Source: Clostridia bacterium (GTDB lineage Bacteria > Bacillota > Clostridia > Christensenellales > Aristaeellaceae). From it: a stretch of DNA of 36,086 nucleotides. The position numbers and the translations under genes were made by a program. Location of the stretch: contig JAUNQH010000021.1 of the NCBI GenBank assembly GCA_030536295.1, forward strand, positions 1-36,086. The letters are read 5' to 3'. The notes under the pieces are model-generated. The model was given only the letters and a program-made list of their open reading frames with translations, was not told the DNA's origin and ran no database searches. This document shows, piece after piece, positions 16,711-24,422 of this stretch. The stretch's first letter is position 1. Each line of letters starts with the position of its first letter.

Positions 16711-16784
16711 GTTGACGGGAACATCCGTTTCCCGCGGATGATATGGCTCCGTGAAGAAGACAAAGCTGAAAAAGGAGAATGCCG

Positions 16785-18017
16785 ATGAATATCGCGGTCG
16801 CCGGTACGGGGTATGTGGGTCTTTCCCTGGCTGTGCTGCTTGCTCAGCATAACCATGTTGAAGCGGTCGATATCGTGCCTGAAAAGGTGGAAAAGATCAA
16901 CAACGGGATCTCGCCGATCCAGGATGAGTATATCGAGAGATATCTGGCGGAGAAAGAGCTGGATCTGACCGCCACGCTGGACGGTCCTTCCGCGTATAAA
17001 AATGCGGACTTCGTTGTTGTGGCCGCGCCGACGAACTATGACAGCCGGAAGAACTTTTTTGATACCGGCGCGGTGGAAGATGTGATCCGGATGGTGATCG
17101 CGAACAATCCGGACGCGATCATCATGATCAAATCCACGATTCCGGTCGGGTTTACGGCAGCTGTACGTGAAAAATACCATTGTGACAATATCCTTTTCAG
17201 CCCGGAGTTCCTGCGGGAGTCCAAAGCCCTGTACGACAACCTGTATCCGAGCAGGATCATTGTGGGCACGGATACCCGGAACGCAAGGCTGGTAAAGGCG
17301 GCCCAGGTCTTTGCGTCACTGCTGCGGGAGGGCGCCGAGAAGGAGAATATCGAGACGCTGTTTATGGGCTTTACCGAGGCCGAAGCGGTCAAGCTGTTCG
17401 CCAATACCTATCTGGCTCTGCGGGTAAGCTATTTCAACGAGCTGGACACATACGCGGAGATGAAGGGTCTGGATACCAAAGCGATCATTGACGGTGTATG
17501 CCTTGACCCGCGTATCGGAACGCATTACAACAATCCTTCGTTCGGCTACGGCGGATATTGTCTGCCGAAGGATACCAAACAGCTGCTGGCCAACTATGAA
17601 GCCGTGCCGCAGAACATGATGAGCGCCATTGTGGAAAGCAACAGAACAAGAAAGGATTTTGTCGCGGAACGCGTGCTGGAAATGGCCGGCGCGTATGAAG
17701 GAAGCGAAGAATTCAATATCAGCAAGGAAAAGGAAGTCATCATCGGCGTATACCGGCTGACGATGAAGAGCAACAGCGACAATTTCCGCCAGAGCAGCAT
17801 TCAGGGCGTAATGAAACGCATCAAGGCGAAGGGCGCGACGGTCGTGATCTATGAACCGACGCTTGAAAGCGGAAGCACATTCTTCGGCAGCAGGGTGATC
17901 GGCGATCTTGAAGAATTCAAGAGGATCAGCCGGGTGATCGTCGCGAACCGCTATGAAAACTGCCTGGATGATGTATCGGAAAAGGTATACACGCGTGACC
18001 TTTTCAGAAGAGACTGA
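16785..18017 (+). CDS. ugd: UDP-glucose 6-dehydrogenase
   Basis: A 410-residue NAD-dependent enzyme that oxidises UDP-glucose twice to UDP-glucuronate for capsule, exopolysaccharide or teichuronic-type polymers. The Rossmann motif GTGYVG is at 7-12, followed by the family features [17 protein letters not shown] and SPEFLRE. The catalytic segment [15 protein letters not shown] holds Cys259. The C-terminal UDP-binding domain is complete. ATG 16785 is favoured over ATG 16779 because the AAAGGAG site nearly touches the latter. No polysaccharide cluster surrounds it, so the pathway destination is not visible here. Confidence 0.93.
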   Translation: MNIAVAGTGYVGLSLAVLLAQHNHVEAVDIVPEKVEKINNGISPIQDEYIERYLAEKELDLTATLDGPSAYKNADFVVVAAPTNYDSRKNFFDTGAVEDVIRMVIANNPDAIIMIKSTIPVGFTAAVREKYHCDNILFSPEFLRESKALYDNLYPSRIIVGTDTRNARLVKAAQVFASLLREGAEKENIETLFMGFTEAEAVKLFANTYLALRVSYFNELDTYAEMKGLDTKAIIDGVCLDPRIGTHYNNPSFGYGGYCLPKDTKQLLANYEAVPQNMMSAIVESNRTRKDFVAERVLEMAGAYEGSEEFNISKEKEVIIGVYRLTMKSNSDNFRQSSIQGVMKRIKAKGATVVIYEPTLESGSTFFGSRVIGDLEEFKRISRVIVANRYENCLDDVSEKVYTRDLFRRD

Positions 18018-18069
18018 CCGGAAAATGGCGCGGTAAACGGAACACTTCTGCCGCCGGGGACAAACAAAA

Positions 18070-18098
18070 GCGGAACCGTGAATAATGATCGGTTCCGC
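18070..18098 (+). terminator. Hairpin downstream of ugd, possible terminator
   Basis: GCGGAACCG at 18070-18078 pairs perfectly with CGGTTCCGC at 18090-18098; a T-run occurs only 13 bases later (18111-18115). Confidence 0.5.
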
Positions 18099-18130
18099 GG
18101 GAATGCGGCGGTTTTTATGCTTTCTTTTGC

Positions 18131-18174
18131 AAAAACCGGGGTACAGCCTGTCATAAGGCTGCGCCCCGGTTTTA
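18131..18174. terminator. Bidirectional terminator between ugd and ftsY
   Basis: An ACCGGGG arm with nested CAGCCT pairs with AGGCTG and CCCCGGT around a short loop. An A-run precedes and a T-run follows, so it works on both strands. On the minus strand it ends ftsY with TTTTT. Confidence 0.9.
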
Positions 18175-18179
18175 TCGTA

Positions 18180-19094
18180 TCAGAACAGCGCTTCCACAAA
18201 ATCCTTCGCGCTGAAGGGCTGCAGGTCATCAATGCCTTCGCCGACACCGATGTACCAGACCGGCACTTCAAGCTCCTGACGGATGGCCAGCGCGATGCCG
18301 CCCTTGGCTGTTCCGTCCAGCTTGGTGAGAATGATACCGCCGATCTCGGCGACTTCCTTGAACGCGCGTGCCTGGGCGAGACCGTTCTGCCCGGTGGTGG
18401 CGTCCAGCACGAGAATGCATCGTGTGTCAGCTTCGGGGTACTCGCGGTCGATCACGCGGCGCATCTTGTTCAGCTCATCCATCAGGTTCTTTTTATTATG
18501 CAGGCGGCCGGCCGTGTCAATAATGAGCAGGTCGGCTTTCTGCGCCTTGGCGGACTTGATGCCGTCAAAGACAACGGCGGCGGGATCCGCGCCTTCCTCA
18601 TGCTTTACGATCGGAACACGCGCGCGTTCCGCCCATACGGTGAGCTGTTCCGCCGCGGCGGCACGGAAAGTATCGGCGGCGCACAGCATGACCTTGCGCC
18701 CGATGGACTGGAAGCGGAGCGAGAGCTTGCCGATGGTGGTGGTCTTACCCACGCCGTTGACGCCTACGACAAGCATGACCATGGGCCATTTCAGCGGGGG
18801 ACGGGGGATGTCCATCTGCTCGATCATGATCTGTTTCAGGATCTCGCGGGCGGCGGAGGCATCCTTGATGTTTCCCTTCTTAACGCGTTCCTTCAATTCG
18901 TCTATGATAACGGTGGTGGCTTTCAGACCGCAATCGGACATGAGCAGGATATCCTCCAGCTCCTCGTAAAAGTCTTCATCGATCTTACGGTTTTCACGGA
19001 CCATCTCATCGACTTTGTCGGTCATATTTCCGCGGGTCTTGCTCAACCCCTCGCGCAGACGGGCAAACAATCCCTTTTTCTTTTCATCAGCCAT
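18180..19094 (-). CDS. ftsY: Signal recognition particle receptor FtsY
   Basis: A 304-residue SRP-family GTPase that docks SRP-ribosome complexes at the membrane for co-translational insertion. The N domain (about 25-95) is followed by the G domain with GVNGVGKTTT (111-120), the DTFRAAAAEQL insertion box, DTAGR and the TKLDGTAKGG segment. Only about 20 basic, helix-forming residues (KKKGLFARLREGLSKTR) precede the N domain, so it lacks the long acidic A domain of enteric FtsY, as is common in Bacillota. ATG 19094 has AGGAGG 9 bases upstream; the longer open frame lacks a ribosome site. Ffh and SMC, often neighbours, are not here. Confidence 0.96.
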   Translation of the reverse strand: MADEKKKGLFARLREGLSKTRGNMTDKVDEMVRENRKIDEDFYEELEDILLMSDCGLKATTVIIDELKERVKKGNIKDASAAREILKQIMIEQMDIPRPPLKWPMVMLVVGVNGVGKTTTIGKLSLRFQSIGRKVMLCAADTFRAAAAEQLTVWAERARVPIVKHEEGADPAAVVFDGIKSAKAQKADLLIIDTAGRLHNKKNLMDELNKMRRVIDREYPEADTRCILVLDATTGQNGLAQARAFKEVAEIGGIILTKLDGTAKGGIALAIRQELEVPVWYIGVGEGIDDLQPFSAKDFVEALF

Positions 19095-19224
19095 GTGTTT
19101 TTCCTCCTGTATGCATGAATGCCTTTTCAGTTTATCACATTTCCGTTCCAAATGAAAGTGCGGGCATATTTACTTTAACATGATAGCACGTTACCGTAAA
19201 ACATCAAAAGTACCGTCCGCTTTC

Positions 19225-19253
19225 TTGTTTCGTGCCGCACCGGTCTGTATAAT
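19225..19253 (+). promoter_or_regulatory. sigma-A promoter for the PutP-type symporter
   Basis: TTGTTT at 19225-19230, 17-base spacer, TATAAT at 19248-19253; about 50 bases before the start codon. Confidence 0.75.
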
Positions 19254-19308
19254 GAACAGGTCATGGTTTTCCACTGACATTTATTCTTTTTATGAAGGCG
19301 GTGTCCGG

Positions 19309-20772
19309 ATGAATACGGTCGAGCTTGTGATCTTTATCATTTACCTGATGTTCATGCTCGGGATCGGGATCTACTTCTTTGTAAAAACGAAAAACGGCGG
19401 TGAGAAGGATTATTTTCTCGGCGGCCGTGAGATGGGCCCCTGGGTCTCCGCCCTGAGCGCCGGTGCTTCCGATATGAGCGCGTGGGTGCTGATGGGTCTG
19501 CCCGGTTCGATCTACGCGCTCGGTATCGGGCAGGCATGGATCGCCATCGGGCTTGCGATCGGATACGCGCTTGCCTGGATGCTTGAAGCGCCGAGGCTGC
19601 GCCGGTTCTCTGTCGCCGCGGATGACTCCATTACCATTCCGCAGTACCTGACCAACCGCTTTCTGAGCGCCAGCAAGTCGCTGCAGATCATCTGCGCCGT
19701 GATCTTCCTGTTCGCGTATACGATCTACGCGGCCTCCTCCGTGAAGGCGTGCGGGACCGTGTTCAACGCCGTGACCGGGATCGATCCGCAGGTCGCCATG
19801 ATCATTGCGGCGGGCATCATCCTGGTCTATACCTTCCTGGGCGGTTTCAAGGCCGTGTGCTGGACGGACTTCTTCCAGGGCATGCTGATGCTGGCCGCCC
19901 TGCTGCTGGCGCCGATCTTTGCCGCGATGTGGCTGGGGGACGGAAACACGCAGATGACGGCCGATCAGCTGCCGGCAGGTTACTGGGATCTTTTCCCCGA
20001 CTGGAAGACCGTGGCCTCCGGTCTGGGCTGGGGACTCGGATATTTCGGTATGCCGCATATCATCGTCCGCTTCATGTCCGTCCGGAGCGACAGGGAAGTG
20101 AGGAAATCCGCGGCTGTCGGCATTTCCTGGAACGTGCTGATCGTGGCTTTCTCCCTGGCGGCCGGCTGCCTCGGACGGCTGATGTTCGCGGATACCCTGA
20201 TGGATGGAAACCTGCGTGAAAACGTGTTTATCAGCATGGCGCGCACGCTTTTCCCGACGATCATCACCGGTATTCTGCTCACTGCCATTCTCGCGGCTTC
20301 CATGTCCACGGCGGACAGCCAGATGCTTTGCGCATCTTCCGCCTTTGCCAGTGATGTATACAAGCCGGTGATCCGCAAGAACAAGGCATCCGATAAGGAG
20401 ATCGGCTGGGTGGGCCGGATCGTTGTGGTGATCATCGCCGTGATCGCGGTCATGATCGCGTCCGACCCGAACTGCGAATCGATCATGGGGCTCGTTTCCA
20501 ACGCGTGGGGCATCTTCGGCGCGGCTTTCGGTCCCGCTATTCTCCTGAGCCTTTTCTGGAGACGCTTCACCTTCAGCGGCGCGGTGGCGGGCATCCTTGC
20601 CGGCGCGGCTGTGGATATCATCTGGCTGGCTTTCCTGAGCAATACCGGACTGTATGAGATCATTCCCGGTTTTGCCGCCGGCATGATCGCCGCGGTCATC
20701 ACGACCCTGCTCAGTAAAAAACCGTCCGCGGAGGTCACGGCGCTGTATGACAGCGCTTCCGCCGGGCATTGA
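19309..20772 (+). CDS. putP: Sodium/proline (SSS family) symporter, PutP-like
   Basis: A 487-residue polytopic membrane protein of the sodium:solute symporter family. The KDYFLGGREMGPWVSALSAGASDMSAWVLMGLPG segment is characteristic of PutP-type proline transporters and contains the Ser/Asp-rich Na+-site region; AASMSTADSQMLCASSAFASDVYKP later in the chain is also diagnostic. Length matches the family. The frame is open from 19180, but ATG 19309 with AAGGCGG 7 bases upstream is the natural start. Proline is the likely substrate, by similarity only. Confidence 0.9.
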   Translation: MNTVELVIFIIYLMFMLGIGIYFFVKTKNGGEKDYFLGGREMGPWVSALSAGASDMSAWVLMGLPGSIYALGIGQAWIAIGLAIGYALAWMLEAPRLRRFSVAADDSITIPQYLTNRFLSASKSLQIICAVIFLFAYTIYAASSVKACGTVFNAVTGIDPQVAMIIAAGIILVYTFLGGFKAVCWTDFFQGMLMLAALLLAPIFAAMWLGDGNTQMTADQLPAGYWDLFPDWKTVASGLGWGLGYFGMPHIIVRFMSVRSDREVRKSAAVGISWNVLIVAFSLAAGCLGRLMFADTLMDGNLRENVFISMARTLFPTIITGILLTAILAASMSTADSQMLCASSAFASDVYKPVIRKNKASDKEIGWVGRIVVVIIAVIAVMIASDPNCESIMGLVSNAWGIFGAAFGPAILLSLFWRRFTFSGAVAGILAGAAVDIIWLAFLSNTGLYEIIPGFAAGMIAAVITTLLSKKPSAEVTALYDSASAGH

Positions 20773-20812
20773 GCAGCGCGATCGCGTGCAGTGTGAGACC
20801 AAATGCCTTTTC
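20765..20812 (+). terminator. Weak terminator candidate after putP
   Basis: GGCATT (20765-20770, overlapping the stop) could pair with AATGCC (20802-20807), followed by TTTT. The stem is short and the loop long. Confidence 0.3.
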
Positions 20813-20825
20813 GTCAGGTGTCTGC

Positions 20826-20855
20826 TTGACATGGACGGATCAAAAAGGATATGAT
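20826..20855 (+). promoter_or_regulatory. sigma-A promoter for the 21047 secreted protein
   Basis: TTGACA at 20826-20831, an 18-base spacer and TATGAT at 20850-20855. The leader to the ATG at 21047 would be about 185 bases and has no recognised RNA motif or convincing small gene. Confidence 0.7.
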
Positions 20856-21046
20856 GAACTGATGTCTCTCAGCCGGGAAAGCCTTTGGCGCGTCCGGGCG
20901 TTCCGCAACGGAAAGCGTATGTATAGCGCCCGGGACTGCATGAGCCCGAACGGTCTGAGTATATTATGGCCGGCCGGCATGCATATGCTTACAGAAGCTG
21001 CCTGCATTTTCCTGCCGGTCCGGATCGAATGAAAGAGAGGAACGAT

Positions 21047-21673
21047 ATGAAGAAACTGATCGCTCTGCTGCTTGCCGTGCTGCTGCTGGCAGGCGCCGCC
21101 TGCGCGGAGGAAGCCGTACAGGTAACGAAGACCGCCGCTAACATGCAGACCGTGGAGTCTGTGACCGGACTGGTGACTTTTGATGTTCCGTCGCGCTGGT
21201 TTGTGATGAAGCCGGGCATGATCGATGAGCTTTTTGAACTGATCGGTGACGATGCGCTTGCGAGCGCGGGCCTGGATGAACAGGCCATCGCGTACGCGAA
21301 AGCGGCGATGAGCCAGGTGGATCTTTCACAGATGGATATGGTGTTCACCGCGTCCATGACCGGCAATCTGAACCTTGTTGCACAGGATGCCTCCGGAGTG
21401 ACAATGGAGCTTATCAAGCTTCTGAAGACCGCGTATGATCAGGCGTTTATCAGCCAGTATGCGGCTTTGGGCGCGGCGGAGGACAGTATTGTCTGTTATG
21501 ATATCGAGCAGATCGGTGACCTGGAATGGTACAGGTTGGACGCGGAAGTCATGGGAAGTGAGATCAGTCAGTTCATGACCTGCGATGATAACGGTCATCT
21601 GATCCTTTTCACATTCACCAATATGGCGGAACCGGATTTCCTGCCGGTGCTTGAAAGCGTAAAACTGATCTGA
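21047..21673 (+). CDS. Small secreted protein of unknown function
   Basis: A 208-residue protein with a clear Sec signal peptide (MKKLIALLLAVLLLAGAACA, cleavage expected before EE). The GAAC sequence is not a proper lipobox, so it is probably soluble rather than a lipoprotein. The mature protein starts with a VTGLVTFDVPSRWFVM beta segment like that of small lipoprotein-type proteins describing a fold around a substrate pocket, but I recognise no family with confidence. AGAGAGG about 8 bases upstream of ATG 21047 supports the start. A good promoter and terminator isolate it as a single-gene unit. Confidence 0.75.
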   Translation: MKKLIALLLAVLLLAGAACAEEAVQVTKTAANMQTVESVTGLVTFDVPSRWFVMKPGMIDELFELIGDDALASAGLDEQAIAYAKAAMSQVDLSQMDMVFTASMTGNLNLVAQDASGVTMELIKLLKTAYDQAFISQYAALGAAEDSIVCYDIEQIGDLEWYRLDAEVMGSEISQFMTCDDNGHLILFTFTNMAEPDFLPVLESVKLI

Positions 21674-21694
21674 CTCTTCTGTTCGGCTGTCTGA

Positions 21695-21723
21695 CGGAGC
21701 ATCGTGAGGTGCTCCGTTTTTTT
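21695..21723 (+). terminator. Rho-independent terminator after the 21047 gene
   Basis: CGGAGCA (21695-21701) pairs with TGCTCCG (21710-21716), followed by seven T residues. Confidence 0.93.
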
Positions 21724-21753
21724 GTGAGTTATTTGGGAAAACGTGTGCCGCGG

Positions 21754-21782
21754 TTGACAAAAAGGCAAGAACGCGGTATGCT
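21754..21782 (+). promoter_or_regulatory. sigma-A promoter for the HD-GYP gene
   Basis: TTGACA at 21754-21759, 17-base spacer, TATGCT at 21777-21782. It rules out start codons upstream of about 21790 for the next gene. Confidence 0.75.
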
Positions 21783-21840
21783 GAAACCGGAGAAAAACGC
21801 GGAATATGCAGCGATTCTGATCGGGAACGGGGGCTTTTTT

Positions 21841-22773
21841 GTGAACGGTTTGTATATTCATACCGCGGGCAAGGGACTGGCTCATGACAAACAGCCCGAT
21901 CTTGTACTGCTGGCCAAGCACAGGGACCTGGAGATCATGACGCAGGAGATCAGCGACAGGTCAGCCGCGTGGCTGTATCCGCCTGAGAGAGAAGACGGAT
22001 TTGAGTTTTATTATGTGCTTCGCGGTAAGATCGAGCTTTCGGATGGCGACGGTACCGTTGTTTCGCTGAGTGAAGGCGATTCGTTCGGGATCAGCGGGCT
22101 GAAGAAGGAAGTGCAGATGCGCTGCCTGGAAAAGGTAAAGCTCCTGTGTATCTCCAATACCCCCGTGTTCAATGAGCTGGAATACTGGCGGCGCACATGG
22201 AACGAACAGCTGGACAAGATCAATGAAAAGGACCACTATACGCTGTCTCACAGCCAGTCTGTGATGTTCATCGCTTTCCGTCTGTACGAGAAACTGCACG
22301 CGCAGTGTCCGGAGTTTGACAACAATACGTTCGCGATGAGCGCGCTGTTCCATGATATCGGTAAATGTGAAGTACCCGGGCCGATCCTTTCCAAACCGGA
22401 GCGGCTGACGGATGAAGAGTACGCGATCGTCAGGAAGCATGCCGCCGCGAGCAGACGGATCCTGGAGCCGATATTCGGTGAAAAGCTTGCGGTCATGGCC
22501 GGTATGCATCATGAACGGCTTGACGGTTCCGGATATCCGGACGGCTTGAAGGGTGATCAGATCCCGTTTGAGGCGCGGATCCTGATGGTAGCGGACGCGT
22601 TTGACGCGATGACGCGTGACCGGGTCTATCAGAAAGCGGTACCTATGGAGAAGGCCGCGCAGGAGCTGGCCGCGATGCCGGAGAAATACGACAGTATTGT
22701 GACGGCGGCTCTGGTGGAACTTGTCAGCAGCGGCGTCATAACGCTGGAGGCCACAAGCGGCTCGAAAGCTTGA
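21841..22773 (+). CDS. HD-GYP domain phosphodiesterase with N-terminal cupin-like sensor domain
   Basis: A 310-residue cytoplasmic protein. Residues 130-300 are an HD-GYP domain: HSQSV (first His), LFHDIGK (His171, Asp172), KHAAAS, MHHERLDGSGYPDGLKGDQIP (HHE 223-225, GYP 231-233) and ADAFDAMT. Such domains hydrolyse cyclic di-GMP or related cyclic dinucleotides. Residues 25-107 look like a small beta barrel of cupin or cyclic-nucleotide-binding type (FEFYYVLRGKIELSDGDG, then VSLSEGDSFGI). A linker helix at 112-128 joins the two. The frame is open from 21709, but the promoter at 21754-21782 lies inside that stretch. GTG 21841, with GGGGG 7 bases upstream, is the best start, though not certain. 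Confidence 0.82.
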   Translation: MNGLYIHTAGKGLAHDKQPDLVLLAKHRDLEIMTQEISDRSAAWLYPPEREDGFEFYYVLRGKIELSDGDGTVVSLSEGDSFGISGLKKEVQMRCLEKVKLLCISNTPVFNELEYWRRTWNEQLDKINEKDHYTLSHSQSVMFIAFRLYEKLHAQCPEFDNNTFAMSALFHDIGKCEVPGPILSKPERLTDEEYAIVRKHAAASRRILEPIFGEKLAVMAGMHHERLDGSGYPDGLKGDQIPFEARILMVADAFDAMTRDRVYQKAVPMEKAAQELAAMPEKYDSIVTAALVELVSSGVITLEATSGSKA

Positions 22774-22814
22774 AAAATAACCGAAAATATCACGAAAATA
22801 ACAGACCCCGCATA

Positions 22815-22843
22815 TTGACATCAGATATTGTTTATGTTAAGGT
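22815..22843 (+). promoter_or_regulatory. Promoter candidate for the 22923 gene
   Basis: Consensus TTGACA at 22815-22820 with TAAGGT at 22838-22843 after 17 bases; the -10 is poor. Confidence 0.5.
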
Positions 22844-22922
22844 ATGGATAGACGATGACCGCTGACGAGTGATCGGGCGGTTTACGGAATACGGTTGTTT
22901 ATGGCAAAGGAGGAACGGTTCA

Positions 22923-23252
22923 ATGAAGAAAATGGTTTGCGTACTGCTTGCAGTTATGATGATCATGACGGTTGCCTGCGCGTCCGCCTGTTCTGTAAGT
23001 TCAATTCAGAAGGCCACGCTGAAGGGCATGGTCAATACCGCGAATGCCGCGATCCGCGCGACTGTGCGTGCCGCTCAGCTGACCCCGTATGATGATGTTG
23101 ACCTGATGCTTGCCGCGGTCGACGGTATCGTCCGTCCGGTGAAGGCATATGCCGCGAAGATCGGCGCTCAGGTCGGCTGCACCTACACAGCTTATGTGGT
23201 CGACGGCCGCACCGTGATGGTCGACCCGCTGTACGTGATCAACATTGACTGA
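22923..23252 (+). CDS. Small secreted protein of unknown function
   Basis: A 109-residue protein with a signal peptide (MKKMVCVLLAVMMIMTVACA, cleavage about residue 20-24). The mature part is an alpha-helical segment (ATLKGMVNTANAAIRATVRAAQ) followed by a short beta-rich C-terminus ending VDPLYVINID. I recognise no family. AAAGGAGG with a 9-base spacer is one of the best ribosome sites in the window, so it is probably well expressed. A perfect terminator follows 22 bases after the stop. Confidence 0.75.
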   Translation: MKKMVCVLLAVMMIMTVACASACSVSSIQKATLKGMVNTANAAIRATVRAAQLTPYDDVDLMLAAVDGIVRPVKAYAAKIGAQVGCTYTAYVVDGRTVMVDPLYVINID

Positions 23253-23274
23253 TAAATGATTCCCGCATGGGAAC

Positions 23275-23306
23275 AAAAGCCATGGCGATGTGTGCCATGG
23301 CTTTTT
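23275..23306 (+). terminator. Rho-independent terminator (bidirectional) after the 22923 gene
   Basis: AAAAGCCATGGC (23275-23286) pairs with GCCATGGCTTTT, with a 7-base loop and a following T-run. It ends only 25 bases before the next start codon. Confidence 0.92.
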
Positions 23307-23330
23307 CTGACGGAAGGGAAGAAACCGGAG

Positions 23331-24335
23331 ATGGGTAAAAAGATCGTGGCCTTTCTGACCGCGGCCGTACTGACCATGCTGTGCTTTTCCGGCGCGTTCG
23401 CGTCGTCCAAAACGGTGTACAGGGAAACAAGGCAGCGCGTGGAAACGGAGTGTCCGGCGGAGCTGGATCTGGGTGAGACCGATTTTACATGGGAACAGCT
23501 GGCGGAGCTGAGATCGCTGATGAGCGGGGACGCCGCGCTCCATTTCAGCAAACGTTTCTGCAATGCCGTGTTTACGGACCGGGATACGGAGGCCGATCTG
23601 AACGGCGGTACATCAAAGCTGTCCGCGGAAATACTCGAGGCGATGATCTCGGTCATGCCCGGGCTGCAAAAGATCACGCTGGACAAACACCGGGAAGCGC
23701 GGAACCGGATCATGATCCCGCTGGTTGAAAAATATCCGGAGATCCATTTCGCCTGGCTGGTTCTGCTGGGCGGTCAGTATTCCGTGTCGACCGAAGCCAC
23801 GGCCTTTTCGACCTTCCGGAAAAGTTCGGATCCGAACAGGCTGACCGACAAGGACCTGGAACCGCTGAAGTATGTGACCGGACTGAAGGCCCTGGATCTG
23901 GGGCATAACCGTGTGACGGATCTTTCCTTTGTTGAGTGGTTCCCGGAAATGACGGTGCTGCTGCTGGCCGACAACCGTGTCACGGACCTGACGCCGCTGA
24001 GCTCGCTGAAGCATCTGCAGTATCTGGAGATCTTCATGAACAAGGTCACGGATCTGAGTCCGCTGTCCGCCTGCACGGAGCTGAAGGACCTGAATATAAC
24101 CACATGCCGGGTGACGGATCTTACCGGGCTGGACGGATGCGCGCAGCTGGAACGTTTGTGGGCGTCCGGCAATAAGATCGGGCAGGAAGCAAAGGATGCT
24201 TTTGCCGCGATCCATCCGGACTGCGTTGTGAAATATAAAACGAAGGACGCGACATCGGACGGGTGGCGGAATCATCCGCGGTATACACAGTATATCCGGA
24301 TGCTGAAGACCGGGAATTGGGAACCTTTTGAGTGA
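23331..24335 (+). CDS. Secreted leucine-rich-repeat protein
   Basis: A 334-residue protein with a signal peptide (about 1-24, MGKKIVAFLTAAVLTMLCFSGAFA). After an N-terminal domain of unknown type (about 25-180), four leucine-rich repeats of 22 residues run from about 200 to 290. Each opens with (R/K)VTDL and ends with a Leu-rich strand and N or C (for example RVTDLTPLSSLKHLQYLEIF). The internalin-like VTDL repeats point to protein or glycan binding outside the cell. No anchor motif is seen at the C-terminus (NWEPFE). ATG 23331 is chosen because a signal peptide starts there; the ribosome site is ambiguous (AAGGGAAG about 10 bases further up). No promoter is visible between the preceding terminator and this gene, so expression may depend on readthrough. 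Confidence 0.82.
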   Translation: MGKKIVAFLTAAVLTMLCFSGAFASSKTVYRETRQRVETECPAELDLGETDFTWEQLAELRSLMSGDAALHFSKRFCNAVFTDRDTEADLNGGTSKLSAEILEAMISVMPGLQKITLDKHREARNRIMIPLVEKYPEIHFAWLVLLGGQYSVSTEATAFSTFRKSSDPNRLTDKDLEPLKYVTGLKALDLGHNRVTDLSFVEWFPEMTVLLLADNRVTDLTPLSSLKHLQYLEIFMNKVTDLSPLSACTELKDLNITTCRVTDLTGLDGCAQLERLWASGNKIGQEAKDAFAAIHPDCVVKYKTKDATSDGWRNHPRYTQYIRMLKTGNWEPFE

Positions 24336-24385
24336 TCGCGCGGCATGGCTTCCGCAGCGTTTTGATACAGTTTACGGCAAAATGA

Positions 24386-24420
24386 ACAGCGCCGCGGCCG
24401 GATCCCGGCCGCGGCGCTGT
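24386..24420. terminator. Perfect 16-bp inverted repeat between convergent genes
   Basis: The arm at 24386-24401 is the exact reverse complement of 24405-24420 with a 3-base centre. The stem is almost all G/C. T-runs are poor on both sides (TTTT on the minus side after four other bases), so it is a strong hairpin but an atypical terminator. Confidence 0.65.
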
Positions 24421-24422
24421 TG

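Noticed and set aside
19261-20832. 523-residue minus-strand frame antisense to the symporter
   Set aside because: Low-complexity His/Arg/Gly/Asp sequence mirroring the PutP frame.
20862-21032. Possible 57-residue peptide (MSLSRESLWR...) in the leader of the 21047 gene
   Set aside because: No ribosome site and no recognisable sequence; kept as an unexplained leader.
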